Shown here: positions 62,420 through 64,000 of the stretch, piece by piece
How the letters are laid out: each line of letters starts with the position of its first letter
Position numbering within the stretch: position 1 is the first letter of the stretch
From: CADEED01 sp963842515
Lineage (GTDB): Bacteria > Pseudomonadota > Gammaproteobacteria > Steroidobacterales > Steroidobacteraceae
Direction: 5' to 3'
NCBI GenBank assembly: GCA_963842515.1
Contig: CAWJGO010000002.1
Coordinates: 930,001 to 994,000 of the forward strand
DNA: 64,000 nt
The notes under the pieces: generated by a model
What the model was told of the DNA's origin: nothing
The model's database searches: none
The model's input: the letters and a program-made list of their open reading frames with translations, nothing else
Translations under genes and position numbers: made by a program

Positions 62420-62895
62420 GCCTGCGGTGCCTTCGCCGAAGTCTTGTTGGTTTCGGGCGCGACCATCATTTCGGCGGAAGTTACCTCATTCTCACCGACG
62501 TAGGCGACGGTGGTGAACTTCCAGATGCCGCGCAGCGAGCGTTCGAGCTTGGCGGTGAGGATGAGCTGATCGCCCGGCTCCACCGGCTTGCGGAAGCGCG
62601 CCTTGTCGATGCCGACGAAGAAGAACCGCGTGAAGTCATCCGGCACCACATCGGCCGTGATGAAGGCCAGCAGGCCCGCGGTCTGCGCCAGCGCTTCGAT
62701 GATCATGACGCCGGGCATCACCGGCCGGTTCGGAAAATGCCCGGTGAAGAACGGCTCGTTGACCGTGACGTTCTTGATGGCCCTGATGCTCTCGCCCTTG
62801 ACGCATTCGATCACCCGATCGACGAGCAGAAACGGATAGCGGTGCGGCAGCAGACGCCTGACGCCCATGATGTCGAGTGAAATCGACTCGCTCAT
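62416..62895 (-). CDS. fabZ: FabZ, 3-hydroxyacyl-[ACP] dehydratase
   Basis: 159 residues with a hotdog fold: LPHRYPFLLVDRV, FFTGHFPNRPVMPGVMIIEALAQ containing the catalytic His and Glu. It removes water from hydroxyacyl-ACP in fatty acid synthesis, competing with LpxA/LpxD for substrate. Five bases after lpxD. Confidence 0.97.
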   Translation of the reverse strand: MSESISLDIMGVRRLLPHRYPFLLVDRVIECVKGESIRAIKNVTVNEPFFTGHFPNRPVMPGVMIIEALAQTAGLLAFITADVVPDDFTRFFFVGIDKARFRKPVEPGDQLILTAKLERSLRGIWKFTTVAYVGENEVTSAEMMVAPETNKTSAKAPQA

Positions 62896-62900
62896 TTTAG

Positions 62901-63947
62901 TTAGTCCTCGGAAGAATCCCTGTCCGCCGCGCTCAGACCCAAGTGTTTCTCCACGGCTCGAAGGCGCCTGGCCATCTGATCGAGGCGCTTGATGCGTCCG
63001 ACGATGCGGCGCCAGAGACCCGCTTCCTCGCTCGGCAGCGCCGAAGAATACACGCCCGGCTTGTTTATGTTGTGCGAGATGAAGGAAGTGCCCTGCACCA
63101 CCACGTCATCGCACAATGTAATGTGACCCGAGAGACCGACTTTGCCCCCGAGGATGCAGCGTTTGCCGACCACGCTGCTGCCGGCGATCGCAACGCAGGC
63201 GGCGAGCGCGGAATGCGCGCCGATGCGCACGTTGTGCGCGATCATGATGAGGTTGTCGAGCTTCACGCCCTCCTCGATGACGGTGTCCCCGAGTGCACCG
63301 CGATCGATGGTGGTGTTGGCCCCGATCTCGACGTCGTCGCCGATGTTCACTCCGCCGATCTGCGGCACTTTGATCCAGGTGCCCTTATCGGGCGCGTAGC
63401 CGAAGCCATCGCCGCCGATGACCGCGCCCGGCTGCACCACGCAGCGCTGCCCGAAGACCACGTGATGTCCGACGTACGAACCGGCGGCGAAGCGCGCGTC
63501 GTCGCCGATGACGGCACCGCGCTCGACGATTACGCCGGGACCGATGAAACAGCGCATGCCGATGCGCGCTCCCTCACCCACGTATGCCTGCGCGCAGATC
63601 TGCGCGGAAGCATGGATGCTGGCGCCGGCCTCGACGACAGCCAGCGCATGCACGCCGGGACGCAGTGGTGGATCGGGGTGCAAGAGCGTGGCAATTCGCG
63701 CGTAGGTGGCGTGCGGATTGGCAACCACGAGCACCGGGACTGGAGAAGACGCCGCCGACTTGGCATCGAGAATGACGGCGCCTGCGCGAGTGCCCGAGAG
63801 TTGCGCAACGTATTTGGGATTGGCGAGAAAGGAGACGGATCGCGGCCCCGCCAGCGACAGGGCGGCAACGGAATCGACCGTCACCGCCGGATCGCCACGC
63901 AGTTCACAGCCGAAGCGTACTGCCAGTTCGCCGAGCGTCACCGTCAT
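62901..63947 (-). CDS. lpxD: LpxD, UDP-3-O-acylglucosamine N-acyltransferase
   Basis: 348 residues. N-terminal uridine-binding domain (LGELAVRFGCELRG) followed by hexapeptide repeats including VIGGDGFGYAPDKGTWIKVPQIGGV and MIAHNVRIGAHSALAACV with the catalytic His. It adds the N-linked acyl chain in lipid A. A C-terminal helix ends ARRLRAVEKHLGLS. Confidence 0.96.
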   Translation of the reverse strand: MTVTLGELAVRFGCELRGDPAVTVDSVAALSLAGPRSVSFLANPKYVAQLSGTRAGAVILDAKSAASSPVPVLVVANPHATYARIATLLHPDPPLRPGVHALAVVEAGASIHASAQICAQAYVGEGARIGMRCFIGPGVIVERGAVIGDDARFAAGSYVGHHVVFGQRCVVQPGAVIGGDGFGYAPDKGTWIKVPQIGGVNIGDDVEIGANTTIDRGALGDTVIEEGVKLDNLIMIAHNVRIGAHSALAACVAIAGSSVVGKRCILGGKVGLSGHITLCDDVVVQGTSFISHNINKPGVYSSALPSEEAGLWRRIVGRIKRLDQMARRLRAVEKHLGLSAADRDSSED

Positions 63948-63973
63948 GGCGGCCCGCGCGACTTCGCGGCCCT

Positions 63974-64000
63974 TTACGGCTTCGGCGCGGGTTTTGCGGG
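63974..64000 (-). CDS. 3' end of the gene upstream of lpxD (Skp/OmpH?), partial
   Basis: Only the last eight residues (PAKPAPKP) and a TAA at 63976-63974 are in the window, on the lpxD strand. In gammaproteobacteria the gene before lpxD is usually skp/ompH, and a Pro-rich tail is plausible, but eight residues do not prove it. Confidence 0.4.
   Translation of the reverse strand, partial: PAKPAPKP

Overview
This window is a dense, GC-rich bacterial chromosome segment that reads as a gammaproteobacterium. The basis is gene order. lolC-lolE-lolD, mfd-csiV, sdhE-ygfX, rpoE-rseA-rseB, lepA-lepB-DUF4845-rnc-era-recO-pdxJ-acpS, lpxD-fabZ-lpxA-lpxB-rnhB-dnaE-accA-tilS-pyrG-kdsA-eno-ftsB-ispD-ispF-truD-surE-pcm are all arrangements typical of that class. 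The series lysS-prfB-recJ-rpfE resembles the Xanthomonas rpf neighbourhood, so a lineage near Xanthomonadales/Steroidobacterales/Nevskiales is likely (inference). I saw no tRNA or rRNA genes, no CRISPR array, no prophage and no complete insertion sequence.

Layout. 1-2700: lipoprotein-sorting ABC transporter LolCDE on the minus strand. 2844-7446: a small secreted protein, mfd and csiV on the plus strand. 7444-8044: a non-coding block made of nested palindromes. 8042-22799: a long minus-strand run with a PAS/LOV-diguanylate-cyclase-like protein, nagZ, rlmD, a DEDDy exonuclease, acpS, pdxJ, recO, era, rnc, lepB, lepA, the sigma-E operon, ygfX and sdhE. 22815-26361: succinate dehydrogenase genes plus an SDHAF4-type assembly factor; the folate-binding YgfZ is divergent. 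27311-36331: a hydrolase-like protein, murI, lysS, frameshifted prfB, a GNAT protein, recJ and rpfE on the minus strand, a Mth938-type protein on the plus strand, and pcm on the minus strand. 36336-41092: surE, truD, ispF, ispD, ftsB and an enoyl-CoA hydratase, with an Smr protein on the opposite strand. 41168-49205: accessory genes (a VapBC-like pair, an M16 peptidase, two VOC proteins, three small enzymes or secreted proteins) interleaved with eno and kdsA. 49253-64000: pyrG, tilS, accA, dnaE, rnhB, lpxB, lpxA, fabZ and lpxD, interrupted by a plus-strand GGDEF-EAL protein.

The genes mostly serve envelope biogenesis (Lol, Lpx, KdsA, LepB, MurI, NagZ, FtsB, sigma-E), translation (LysS, RF2, LepA, Era, RNase III, TilS, TruD, RlmD) and central metabolism (SDH, enolase, CTP synthase, AccA). 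Most genes overlap by ATGA or GTGA, so they are probably translationally coupled.

The most unusual signals are these. (i) A 601-bp non-coding block between csiV and the LOV/GGDEF gene holds two inverted copies of a ~149-bp element. Each copy sits at the centre of its own palindrome, and the block is bounded by 11-bp inverted ends that supply both flanking stop codons. (ii) REP-like repeats flank tilS, and palindromes overlap the stop codons of several genes. (iii) Apparent single-base insertions occur in lolE and sdhD. (iv) LepB has a tandemly expanded membrane region. (v) A LOV-like domain lacks the photoactive cysteine and is joined to a GGDEF domain without its signature.
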